Assembly (NCBI GenBank): GCA_024710825.1
Contig: JANJUA010000436.1
Span: 1 to 11,221, forward strand
Length of the DNA stretch: 11,221 nucleotides
Source: Solirubrobacteraceae bacterium
GTDB taxonomy: Bacteria > Actinomycetota > Thermoleophilia > Solirubrobacterales > Solirubrobacteraceae
Direction of reading: 5' to 3'
Below are positions 1 through 5,475 of the stretch, piece by piece. The position numbers were made by a program, and so were the translations under genes. Numbering within the stretch: the first letter of the stretch is position 1; each line of letters opens with the position of its first letter. The notes below the pieces were generated by a model. It saw only the letters and a list, made by a program, of their open reading frames with translations. It did no database searches and was not told where the DNA came from.

Positions 1-373
1 CAGCGGCCTCGGCGTCCGTGCGCAGCCGCTCGGACTCGCCCCGTACGCGCTCGGCCTCGGCGCGCGCCTCGCCGACCAGTCCCTCGGCCTGCGCCCGCGC
101 CTCGGCCACCAACCGCTCGGCCTCGGCGCGCGCCCCGGACCGCAGTCGCTCGGCCTCCTCGCGGGCGCGTGCGAGCGTCTCCTGCGCCTCTTCGTCGGCG
201 GCCGCCATGCGGAACTCGCCGGCGCGCTCGGCCTCGGCGATCCGCTCCGCGGCCCGGCGCTCGGCCTCCACGCGGATCTGCTCGGAGGAGCGCTCGGCCG
301 CCGCGAGGATCTCTCCGACGCGGTCCGCGGCCCCGGCGATGCTTCGGTGCTCTGCAGAGGGGCGATCCGCCAT
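1..373 (-). CDS. Coiled-coil (DivIVA-like or scaffold) protein, 3' end outside window
   Basis: Reading leftward from the ATG complementary to 371-373, an open frame runs to the window edge without a stop, giving about 124 N-terminal residues (start MADRPSAEHRS). After some 20 residues it is almost purely Ala/Glu/Arg with regularly spaced Leu/Val, as in a long charged coiled coil. From about residue 78 the pattern repeats every 11 residues (GARAEAERLVA, EARAQAEGLVG, EARAEAERVRG), a hendecad rather than a heptad pattern. The same 33-nt period is visible in the DNA. No signal peptide or membrane segment is seen. Known proteins of this look include DivIVA/Wag31-type polar scaffolds and other actinobacterial cytoskeletal proteins, but the N-terminal DivIVA motif is not evident, so the role is unassigned. 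It is divergent from leuS with 32 bp between starts. The frame is well supported; the function is not. Confidence 0.8.
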   Translation of the reverse strand, partial: MADRPSAEHRSIAGAADRVGEILAAAERSSEQIRVEAERRAAERIAEAERAGEFRMAAADEEAQETLARAREEAERLRSGARAEAERLVAEARAQAEGLVGEARAEAERVRGESERLRTDAEAA

Positions 374-383
374 GCGTTCGCGA

Positions 384-393
384 ATCCTATGCT
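384..393. promoter_or_regulatory. Overlapping divergent -10 elements between the coiled-coil gene and leuS
   Basis: The only sequence between the two start codons is 374-405. On the plus strand TATGCT (388-393) fits a -10 hexamer for leuS and predicts a start near 400, leaving a leader of about 6 nt. On the minus strand TAGGAT (complement of 384-389) fits a -10 for the coiled-coil gene, with 10 nt to its ATG, predicting an almost leaderless mRNA. Neither gene has a convincing Shine-Dalgarno, which fits leaderless initiation. No good -35 is visible on either side. The two hexamers share two base pairs. Assignment as promoters is inference. Confidence 0.45.
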
Positions 394-405
394 CTGCCCC
401 CGAAG

Positions 406-2862
406 ATGGCAGACCACCGGTACGACCCCAAGCAGATCGAGCCCCGCTGGCAGCAGGTGTGGGCCGACGAGCGGACGTGGCACGTGGGCAACGACGACGT
501 GCCCGGCGAGCGCTCCTACGTCCTCGAGATGCTGCCGTATCCGAGCGGCGAGCCGCACATCGGCCACCTCAAGGTGTACTCGGTGGGCGATGCCGTCGCG
601 CACTTCCACCGGCGCACCGGCCGCCGGGTCCTGCACCCCATGGGCTACGACGCGTTCGGCCTGCCCGCCGAGAACCACGCGATCAGGACCGGCCAGCACC
701 CGCGCGACTCGACGAACGCGTCGATCGAGCAGTTCCAGCGCCAGTTCCGCGAGTGGGGCATCTCGATCGACTGGGACCGCGAGTTCGGCACCCACGAGCC
801 GCGCTACTACCGCTGGACCCAGTGGATCTTCCTCAAGCTCTTCGAGGCCGGCCTCGCCTACCGCAAGGAGGCCGCGGTCAAGTGGTGCCCGAACGACCAG
901 ACGGTGCTCGCCAACGAGCAGGTCGTCGACGGACGCTGCGAGCGCTGCGGCCACGAGGTCGAGGTCCGCCAGCTCGAGCAGTGGTTCTTCCGCATCACCG
1001 ACTACGCCGACCGCCTGCTGGACGATCTCGAGACGATCGACTGGCCGGCGAACGTCAAGACGATGCAGCGCAACTGGATCGGGCGCAGCGAGGGCGCCGA
1101 GGTCGTCTTCCGCTGCGAGGACCTCCAGATCGACTACCCCGTCTTCACGACGCGCCCCGACACGCTCTTCGGCGCCACGTTCTTCGTCATGGCGCCCGAG
1201 CACCCGGACGTGCTGAGGCTCGTCGAGGGCACCGACCGCGCCGACGAGGTCCACCGCTACGTCAACCACGCGCTGAACGAGTCCAACCAGGAGCGCGGCG
1301 CCGCGGACAAGCCGAAGACCGGCGTCTTCCTCGGCCGCCACGTGACGAACCCGGTCAACGGCGAGCGGCTGCCGATGTACGTCGCCGACTACGTCCTCAT
1401 GGAGTACGGCACCGGCGCGATCATGGCCGTCCCCGGTCACGACGACCGCGACTTCGCCTTCGCGCAGGCCCACGACCTACCGGTCCGCCGCGTGATCGAA
1501 GGCGGAGACGGAGAGCTGCCGTACCTCGGCGACGGCCCGCTGACCGACAGCGCGCCCGAGTTCGACGGGATGGGCAACCGGGAGGCCCTGGGGGCGATCG
1601 TCGACTGGCTCGCCGGTGAGGGCAAGGGCCGCCCGTCGGTCAACTACCGGCTGCGCGACTGGCTGCTCTCCCGGCAGCGCTACTGGGGCTGTCCGATCCC
1701 GATCGTCAAGTGCGAGCGCTGCGGCCTCGTGCCCGTCCCGGAGGCCGACCTTCCGGTCGTGCTCCCGGACATCTCGGACTACGCGCCCAGGGGACGCTCG
1801 CCGCTGGCCGCCGCGGAGGACTGGGTGGCCGTCGCCTGCCCGTCGTGCGGGGAGCCGGCGAGGCGCGAGACCGACACGATGGACACGTTCGTCGACTCGT
1901 CCTGGTACTTCCTGCGCTACTGCGACGCGCGCAACGACGAGGCGGCCTGGGATCCCGCCGTCCTCGCCGAGTGGATGCCCGTCGACCAGTACATCGGCGG
2001 GGTGGAGCACGCGATCCTCCACCTGCTCTACGCGCGCTTCTTCGTCAAGGCGCTCAAGGACCTCGGCTACCTGGGCGTCGACGAGCCGTTCGCGCGCCTG
2101 TTCACCCAGGGGATGATCACCAAGGACGGGGCGAAGATGTCCAAGTCCAAGGGCAACGTCGTCTCGCCGCAGGCGATCGTCGAGCGCTACGGCGCGGACA
2201 CCGCGCGCGCCTACATCCTGTTCATCGGCCCGCCCGAGCACGCCGCCGACTGGTCCGACGAGGGCGTCGAGGGCGTGCACCGCTTCCTGGCCCGGCTGTG
2301 GCGCCTGGCGGCCGAGGCGGCGGACGGTGGGCAGCTCCCCGCGGGCGAGCTCACCGCGCCGTCGGGGCTCGAGGGCGCGGATCTCGCGGTCGCGCGCAAA
2401 GCCGCTTGGGCGATCGACAAGGTGACCCGCGACATGTCCGGCCGCTTCGCCTTCAACACGGCGATCGCGGCGGTGATGGAGCTGACCAACGAGGTCTCGC
2501 GCCTGCGCGACGACGCCGCGCCGGAGGTGCGGCGCTTCGCGCTGGCGGTCGCCGCGTCGCTGCTGTTCCCGTTCGCCCCGCACGTCTCCGCGGACGCCTA
2601 CTCCCGGCTCACGGGTCGCCGCGTCTGGGAGGAGCCGTGGCCGCAGGCCGACCCGACGCTGCTCGAGCGCGACGTCGTGCAGATCGTCTGCCAGGTCAAC
2701 GGCAAGGTCCGCGAACGCGTCGAGGCTCCCGCGGACGCGTCCTCCGACGAGCTGCTGGCCCTGTGCCGCGCCGCGCCGAACGTCCAGGCGCACCTCGACG
2801 GCAGGGAGGTCGTCAAGGAGGTCGTCGTGCCAGGCAAGCTCGTCAACGTCGTCGCGCGTTAG
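406..2862 (+). CDS. leuS: Leucyl-tRNA synthetase
   Basis: This cytoplasmic class Ia aminoacyl-tRNA synthetase charges tRNA-Leu using ATP. The ATG at 406 gives 818 aa (MADHRYDPKQIEPRWQQ), a normal length for the bacterial form; the in-frame extension upstream would run into the divergent gene. Domains in order: Rossmann fold with the HIGH motif at residues 51-54; zinc-binding insertion with C161, C178 and C181; CP1 editing domain with the Thr-rich TTRPDT motif at 248-253 and MAVPGHDDRDF at 340-350, where D346 matches the conserved editing aspartate; a second Cys-rich segment (KCERCG, ACPSCG); the SSWYFLR region; KMSKS at 577-581; a helical anticodon-binding domain; and the bacterial C-terminal domain (QVNGKVRERV ... 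VPGKLVNVV). All key residues appear intact, including those for editing. There is no usable Shine-Dalgarno, so translation may be leaderless. It is followed after 30 bp by a YihY-family gene, probably in the same transcript. Confidence 0.98.
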   Translation: MADHRYDPKQIEPRWQQVWADERTWHVGNDDVPGERSYVLEMLPYPSGEPHIGHLKVYSVGDAVAHFHRRTGRRVLHPMGYDAFGLPAENHAIRTGQHPRDSTNASIEQFQRQFREWGISIDWDREFGTHEPRYYRWTQWIFLKLFEAGLAYRKEAAVKWCPNDQTVLANEQVVDGRCERCGHEVEVRQLEQWFFRITDYADRLLDDLETIDWPANVKTMQRNWIGRSEGAEVVFRCEDLQIDYPVFTTRPDTLFGATFFVMAPEHPDVLRLVEGTDRADEVHRYVNHALNESNQERGAADKPKTGVFLGRHVTNPVNGERLPMYVADYVLMEYGTGAIMAVPGHDDRDFAFAQAHDLPVRRVIEGGDGELPYLGDGPLTDSAPEFDGMGNREALGAIVDWLAGEGKGRPSVNYRLRDWLLSRQRYWGCPIPIVKCERCGLVPVPEADLPVVLPDISDYAPRGRSPLAAAEDWVAVACPSCGEPARRETDTMDTFVDSSWYFLRYCDARNDEAAWDPAVLAEWMPVDQYIGGVEHAILHLLYARFFVKALKDLGYLGVDEPFARLFTQGMITKDGAKMSKSKGNVVSPQAIVERYGADTARAYILFIGPPEHAADWSDEGVEGVHRFLARLWRLAAEAADGGQLPAGELTAPSGLEGADLAVARKAAWAIDKVTRDMSGRFAFNTAIAAVMELTNEVSRLRDDAAPEVRRFALAVAASLLFPFAPHVSADAYSRLTGRRVWEEPWPQADPTLLERDVVQIVCQVNGKVRERVEAPADASSDELLALCRAAPNVQAHLDGREVVKEVVVPGKLVNVVAR

Positions 2863-2885
2863 CGGCCCACCGCACCTGGGCAACC

Positions 2886-2890
2886 GGAGG
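2886..2890 (+). promoter_or_regulatory. Shine-Dalgarno GGAGG before the YihY-family gene
   Basis: GGAGG lies only 2 nt before the ATG at 2893, closer than the usual 5-9 nt. No better in-frame start is obvious, because the conserved part of the protein begins about 15 residues later. The site still favours this start, but the spacing is odd. Confidence 0.4.
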
Positions 2891-2892
2891 CC

Positions 2893-3915
2893 ATGAGCCG
2901 AGCCCGCGAAGACGTCTCGCCCACCGACATCCCCGGCACGGGCCGCTGGGCGGTCCTGAAGCGCACGGCGAAGGAGTTCCAGGAGGACAACATCACCGAC
3001 TGGGCCGCGGCCCTGACGTACTACTCGGTGCTGGCGCTGTTCCCGGCCCTGATCGCGCTCGTCGCCGTGCTCGGCCTCGCCGGGCAGCCGCAGACGGTGA
3101 CGTCGATCCTCGACATCCTGCGCTCCGCCGGCGCGGAGGACAGCACGGTCGACAGCGTCGAGGGGACGATCAACGGGATCATCCAGAACAAGGGCGGAGC
3201 CGGCGCCCTGCTCGGCTTCGGCCTGCTGGCCGCGCTGTGGTCCGCGTCCGGCTACATCGGCGCGTTCATGCGGGCGTCGAACGCGATCTGGGAAATCCCG
3301 GAGGGCCGGCCGTTCTGGAAGCTGCGTCCGCTGCAGGTGGTCGTGACGCTCGTCATGGTCATGCTCCTCGCGTTCGTGCTCATCGCGCTCGTGATCTCGG
3401 GGCCGCTGGCGAAGGCGATCGGCGAGCAGATCGGGCTCGGATCGGCGGCGGTGACGGCCTACTCGATCGCCAAGTGGCCGATCATGGCCGGCGTCGTCGT
3501 GCTGCTGCTGGCCATCCTCTACTACGTCGCCCCCAACGCGAAGCTGCCCAGGTTCCAGTGGATATCGCCGGGAGCGGTGGTCGCGCTGGTCATCTGGGCC
3601 GTCGCCACGGTGGCGTTCTTCTTCTACGTGTCGAACTTCGGCTCCTACAACGAGACCTACGGCACGCTCGGCGGGGCGATCTCGATGCTCGTGTGGTTGT
3701 GGATCACCAACATCGCGATCCTCTTCGGCCAGCAGCTCAACTCCGAGATCGAGCGCGGCCGCGAGCTCTCGGCCGGGTTACGCGCGGAAGGCGGGCTCCA
3801 GCTCCCGCTGCGCGACGAGCCGAAGAAGGACAAGGAGGCCGACGCGCGCGCGGTGAGCGAGGAGGCCGTCGCCGAGGACCGCTTCGATCGCGGCGAGGAG
3901 CGGACGAGGGGCTGA
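2893..3915 (+). CDS. YihY/virulence factor BrkB family membrane protein
   Basis: This is a 340-aa integral membrane protein of the YihY (formerly RNase BN/BrkB) family. The old ribonuclease assignment for this family was incorrect, and its biochemical role is largely unknown. The sequence shows a charged cytoplasmic N terminus (1-35) and then six predicted membrane segments at about 38-63, 104-128, 147-172, 195-213, 227-246 and 262-279. Family signatures are present: AALTYYSVLALFPALIAL at the first segment, YVAPN near 213-217 after the fourth, YGTLGGAI near 256-263, and LFGQQLNSEIERGRE after the sixth. The C-terminal 55 residues are hydrophilic and highly charged, probably a disordered cytoplasmic tail. 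The gene starts 30 bp after leuS on the same strand, suggesting co-transcription, but no functional link to leucylation is evident. Family membership is secure. Confidence 0.93.
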   Translation: MSRAREDVSPTDIPGTGRWAVLKRTAKEFQEDNITDWAAALTYYSVLALFPALIALVAVLGLAGQPQTVTSILDILRSAGAEDSTVDSVEGTINGIIQNKGGAGALLGFGLLAALWSASGYIGAFMRASNAIWEIPEGRPFWKLRPLQVVVTLVMVMLLAFVLIALVISGPLAKAIGEQIGLGSAAVTAYSIAKWPIMAGVVVLLLAILYYVAPNAKLPRFQWISPGAVVALVIWAVATVAFFFYVSNFGSYNETYGTLGGAISMLVWLWITNIAILFGQQLNSEIERGRELSAGLRAEGGLQLPLRDEPKKDKEADARAVSEEAVAEDRFDRGEERTRG

Positions 3916-3921
3916 CCCGTG

Positions 3922-3944
3922 GCACGCGCGCGCGGATCGCGTGC
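3922..3944 (+). terminator. GC-rich hairpin after the leuS-yihY pair
   Basis: GCACGCG (3922-3928) and CGCGTGC (3938-3944) form a perfect 7-bp stem with a 9-nt loop, starting six bases after the YihY-family stop codon. There is no T-tract, as is common for putative terminators in high-GC actinobacteria. It ends just where the proposed comEA promoter begins, so it could separate the two transcripts. The surrounding sequence is mostly alternating CG, so chance symmetry is possible. Confidence 0.35.
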
Positions 3945-3979
3945 TGTGACGTGACGGTTGCGCGCGTAGGCTCGCGCGC
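3945..3979 (+). promoter_or_regulatory. Promoter for leaderless comEA
   Basis: A -10-like TAGGCT at 3967-3972 lies 7 nt before the GTG start at 3980, the spacing expected if transcription begins at the start codon. A weak -35-like TGTGAC lies at 3945-3950 with a 16-nt spacer. No Shine-Dalgarno is present, supporting leaderless translation. The -10 is flanked by a perfect inverted repeat, GCGCGCG (3960-3966) and CGCGCGC (3973-3979). Promoter function is inferred. Confidence 0.45.
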
Positions 3980-4603
3980 GTGTCCGATCTTCCGCGCTCC
4001 CAGCTCCTGAGTCTGGCCGCCGTCGGCGTGCTCGTCGTGGTGCTCGGGGCGCTATGGGCGCGGGGCGGCGCGCCCGCCGTCGGCGCGCCGGTGGAGGCGT
4101 CGACGGTGGAGGTGTCGACGGTGGGAGCCCACGAGCCGGTGGGGCAGGGCGGGGAGGAGACCGCGGGGCGGGTCGTCGTCCACGTCGCGGGCGCGGTGCG
4201 GCGGCCGGGCGTCTACCGCCTGCCGGAGGGCACCCGCGTCGACGAGGCGCTGCGCGAGGCCGGCGGCGCCACGCGGCGGGCCGACCTGGACGCCCTGACC
4301 CTCGCCGCCGAGGTCCAGGACGGCCGCCAGGTGCTGGTGCCGCGCCGCGCCGCCGGGTCGGCGACGTCCTCGGCGGCGGCAGCCGCCGGCACGGCCGCGC
4401 CGGCGGCGGACGCTCCGGTCGATCTCAACGCGGCGACGCTCGAGCAGCTCGACGCGCTCGACGGCATCGGGCCCGTGACCGCCGCGGCGATCCTCGCCTA
4501 CCGCGACGAGCACGGCGTCTTCGGCTCGGTCGACGAGCTCGACGCGGTGACCGGCATCGGCCCGGCGACGCTGGAGGCGCTGCGCGACAGGGTGACGGTG
4601 TAG
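3980..4603 (+). CDS. comEA: ComEA-family DNA-binding competence protein
   Basis: This 207-aa protein starts at GTG (MSDLPRSQ). It has a single N-terminal membrane anchor at about residues 9-27, a low-complexity Thr/Val/Glu spacer, an SLBB domain at about 65-122 (VVVHVAGAVRRPGVYRL), an Ala-rich linker (about 125-146), and a C-terminal tandem helix-hairpin-helix domain at 147-207 with two hairpins, LDGIGPVTAAAI and VTGIGPATLEAL. This is the standard ComEA layout. In competent bacteria ComEA binds double-stranded DNA outside the membrane and passes it to the ComEC channel; in many actinobacteria the gene is retained although competence is undemonstrated. Its own promoter appears to lie directly upstream. 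The usual downstream partner comEC is absent: the next gene is an unrelated small protein. Domain assignment is firm; a role in transformation is inferred from the family. Confidence 0.93.
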   Translation: MSDLPRSQLLSLAAVGVLVVVLGALWARGGAPAVGAPVEASTVEVSTVGAHEPVGQGGEETAGRVVVHVAGAVRRPGVYRLPEGTRVDEALREAGGATRRADLDALTLAAEVQDGRQVLVPRRAAGSATSSAAAAAGTAAPAADAPVDLNAATLEQLDALDGIGPVTAAAILAYRDEHGVFGSVDELDAVTGIGPATLEALRDRVTV

Positions 4604-4655
4604 CGGAGGTCGTCAGCCGTGGCCCCGGTAGGAGCAACTCTCGTCCGGCGAGTAG

Positions 4656-4667
4656 GACAACCTTGTC
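4656..4667. repeat. Short inverted repeat GACAA-CC-TTGTC in the comEA-orphan spacer
   Basis: GACAA (4656-4660) and TTGTC (4663-4667) are perfect inverted repeats separated by CC, in the 81-bp gap after comEA. GTCC (4643-4646) and GGAC (4668-4671) extend the symmetry with an asymmetric gap. It lies 18 bp before the most upstream start of the next gene, a reasonable place for a repressor operator. Apart from this and a TAGATG hexamer at 4682-4687 I see nothing defined in the gap. Function is speculative. Confidence 0.25.
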
Positions 4668-4684
4668 GGACGGCGAACCACTAG

Positions 4685-5056
4685 ATGCGCAATCCGGCCG
4701 TGACATGTGAGAGGGTGCACGCCATCTCTGGCGAGGTGAACATTCCTGAACGGGCCGTGGAGTTTCTCCGCGACGAGCTACTGCTGAGCCTCGCCGTCTA
4801 CGCGGACGACGTAGCGAACGACATGCTGGCGGCGCAGAGGGCGGCGGTGATCGAGCAGGCCCTGGAGCGCCTCGACGCCCACGCGGCGGTGATCGTGCCC
4901 GACGATCCCTGTGCCCGGGCGTTCGTGCTGACGACGGTCGAGGACGCGGCGGCGGAGGCCGTCGAGCTGCGCCTGTGGGGCATCGCCTCGATGCTGCACA
5001 GCGTCTTGGAGGACGCCGAGCTGCTGGTCGTCCTCGACGACCTTCCGATCGTCTGA
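4685..5056 (+). CDS. Small hypothetical protein, family not recognised
   Basis: The frame codes for 123 aa from the ATG at 4685. In-frame GTG starts at 4715 and 4736 give 113 and 106 aa, and the first 17 residues use less GC-biased codons, so the true start may be GTG 4736 (NIPERAVEFLRDELL follows). None of the candidates has a well-spaced Shine-Dalgarno. The body reads as an acidic, Ala/Leu/Val-rich alpha-helical protein (AVEFLRDELLLSLAVYADDV, MLAAQRAAVIEQALERL), with a central PDDPCARAF segment and a hydrophobic acidic end (ELLVVLDDLPIV). There is no signal peptide, clear membrane helix or catalytic motif. I do not recognise the family. It follows comEA by 81 bp, where comEC is often found, and converges on a small zinc-ribbon gene 26 bp away. 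Coding is supported by third-position GC and an uninterrupted frame with few Arg/Pro-rich shadow features. Confidence 0.7.
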   Translation: MRNPAVTCERVHAISGEVNIPERAVEFLRDELLLSLAVYADDVANDMLAAQRAAVIEQALERLDAHAAVIVPDDPCARAFVLTTVEDAAAEAVELRLWGIASMLHSVLEDAELLVVLDDLPIV

Positions 5057-5082
5057 GGGGCGCCGGCGGATCCGCGTGGGAG

Positions 5083-5280
5083 CTAGCGGCGTTCGCGGTC
5101 GCCCGGGCGGTGCTGGCCGTTGTGCAGCATGCGCTCGGTGCAGCTGCGGCAGAGCGGCGTCCCCACGTAGGAGGCCACCGCCGGCTTGTGACCGTGGTAG
5201 TTGCAGCGTTCGTGGGGCAGCGCCCGGGCCCATCCGGGGCGGTCGACCACGTCGCACAGGTCGTGTGCTGCTGACGTCAT
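5083..5280 (-). CDS. Small Cys/His zinc-ribbon-like protein
   Basis: On the minus strand the ATG complementary to 5278-5280 opens a 65-aa frame ending in TAG (complement of 5083-5085). An in-frame ATG 12 bp upstream (5290-5292) would add MPRV; longer extensions run into the promoter-like region. The protein has C26-x2-H29-x14-C44-x2-C47 (CNYHGHKP, then TPLCRSCTERML), a spacing that fits a structural zinc site of the zinc-ribbon or treble-clef type, followed by a basic tail (HRPGDRERR). Most codons end in G or C, unlike the opposite-strand reading. Such small zinc proteins may bind nucleic acid or protein partners, but no specific family is recognised. It converges with the unknown gene ending at 5056 and is divergent from the alkyl-DHAP synthase-like gene, separated by a palindrome-rich spacer. 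It is easy to miss because of its size. Confidence rests on the cysteine pattern and codon use. Confidence 0.65.
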   Translation of the reverse strand: MTSAAHDLCDVVDRPGWARALPHERCNYHGHKPAVASYVGTPLCRSCTERMLHNGQHRPGDRERR

Positions 5281-5311
5281 GACTCTTGGCATCGGCAGAT
5301 CCGCGCCCGCA

Positions 5312-5334
5312 GTCCAGCTTCCTGGACGGATATA
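5312..5334 (-). promoter_or_regulatory. Candidate promoter and operator for the zinc-ribbon gene
   Basis: The most AT-rich stretch here reads TATATC on the minus strand (complement of 5329-5334), a good -10 hexamer predicting transcription from about 5322 towards the small gene with a leader of about 40 nt. Overlapping that start is a perfect inverted repeat, GTCCAG (5312-5317) and CTGGAC (5322-5327), around CTTC. In position it resembles an operator that would block initiation, or the 5' hairpin of the leader. Interpretation is inferred; the symmetry is directly visible. Confidence 0.4.
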
Positions 5335-5385
5335 TGAGTCCCACGGCGGACGTCGCTGCTCGCGCGCGCCGCGCACGACGTGTAT

Positions 5386-5411
5386 CCGCCCGGCGCCGCG
5401 GGCGCCGGGCG
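5386..5411. repeat. Perfect 26-bp all-G/C palindrome
   Basis: The half-site CCGCCCGGCGCCG (5386-5398) is followed immediately by its exact reverse complement (5399-5411). No base in the 26 is A or T, and the symmetry ends at both flanks. It lies in the divergent spacer between the zinc-ribbon gene and the alkyl-DHAP synthase-like gene, ending 25 bp before the TAGGCT -10 of the latter, that is about -63 to -38 from the predicted transcript start. That suits an activator or repressor dimer site. A hairpin terminator is less likely because no gene ends nearby and no T-run follows. Composition bias raises the chance of coincidence. Confidence 0.5.
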
Positions 5412-5436
5412 GGGCTCGCGCCGATGCGACCGCTCC

Positions 5437-5442
5437 CTAGGC
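5437..5442 (+). promoter_or_regulatory. -10 hexamer TAGGCT upstream of the alkyl-DHAP synthase-like gene
   Basis: TAGGCT is the same hexamer that precedes comEA. It predicts transcription from about 5449 and a leader of about 27 nt carrying the ribosome site. The -35 position (about 5414-5419, CTCGCG) does not resemble TTGACA, suggesting dependence on an activator, possibly at the palindrome that ends just upstream. Confidence 0.4.
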
Positions 5443-5463
5443 TGTGGCGCGACCAAGAGGGAC

Positions 5464-5467
5464 GGAG
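5464..5467 (+). promoter_or_regulatory. Shine-Dalgarno GGAG that fixes the start at 5476
   Basis: GGAG lies 8 nt before the ATG at 5476, within a purine-rich run. It supports that ATG over the in-frame ATG three codons later (5485) and over the upstream open-frame extension, which does not resemble the family. Confidence 0.55.
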
Positions 5468-5475
5468 CACGGCAG

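Noticed and set aside
169..405. Upstream in-frame extension of leuS
   Set aside because: The extension is Arg/Pro-rich, lies on the antisense of the coiled-coil gene and has no synthetase similarity; ATG 406 gives the normal N terminus.
18..1619. Long plus-strand open frame across the left end and leuS
   Set aside because: Its product is Arg/Ser/Pro-rich and is an out-of-frame reading of leuS and the antisense of the coiled-coil gene, a usual artefact of high GC.
1710..4010. 766-aa plus-strand open frame spanning leuS and the YihY-family gene
   Set aside because: It is an Arg/Gly-rich frame crossing two well-defined genes in a different phase.
4052..4513. Minus-strand open frame opposite comEA
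   Set aside because: Arg-rich antisense of a clear SLBB and helix-hairpin-helix protein.
5066..5075. GCGGATCCGC palindrome between the convergent small genes as a terminator
   Set aside because: Only 10 bp with no loop and no T-run; too short to support a terminator call.
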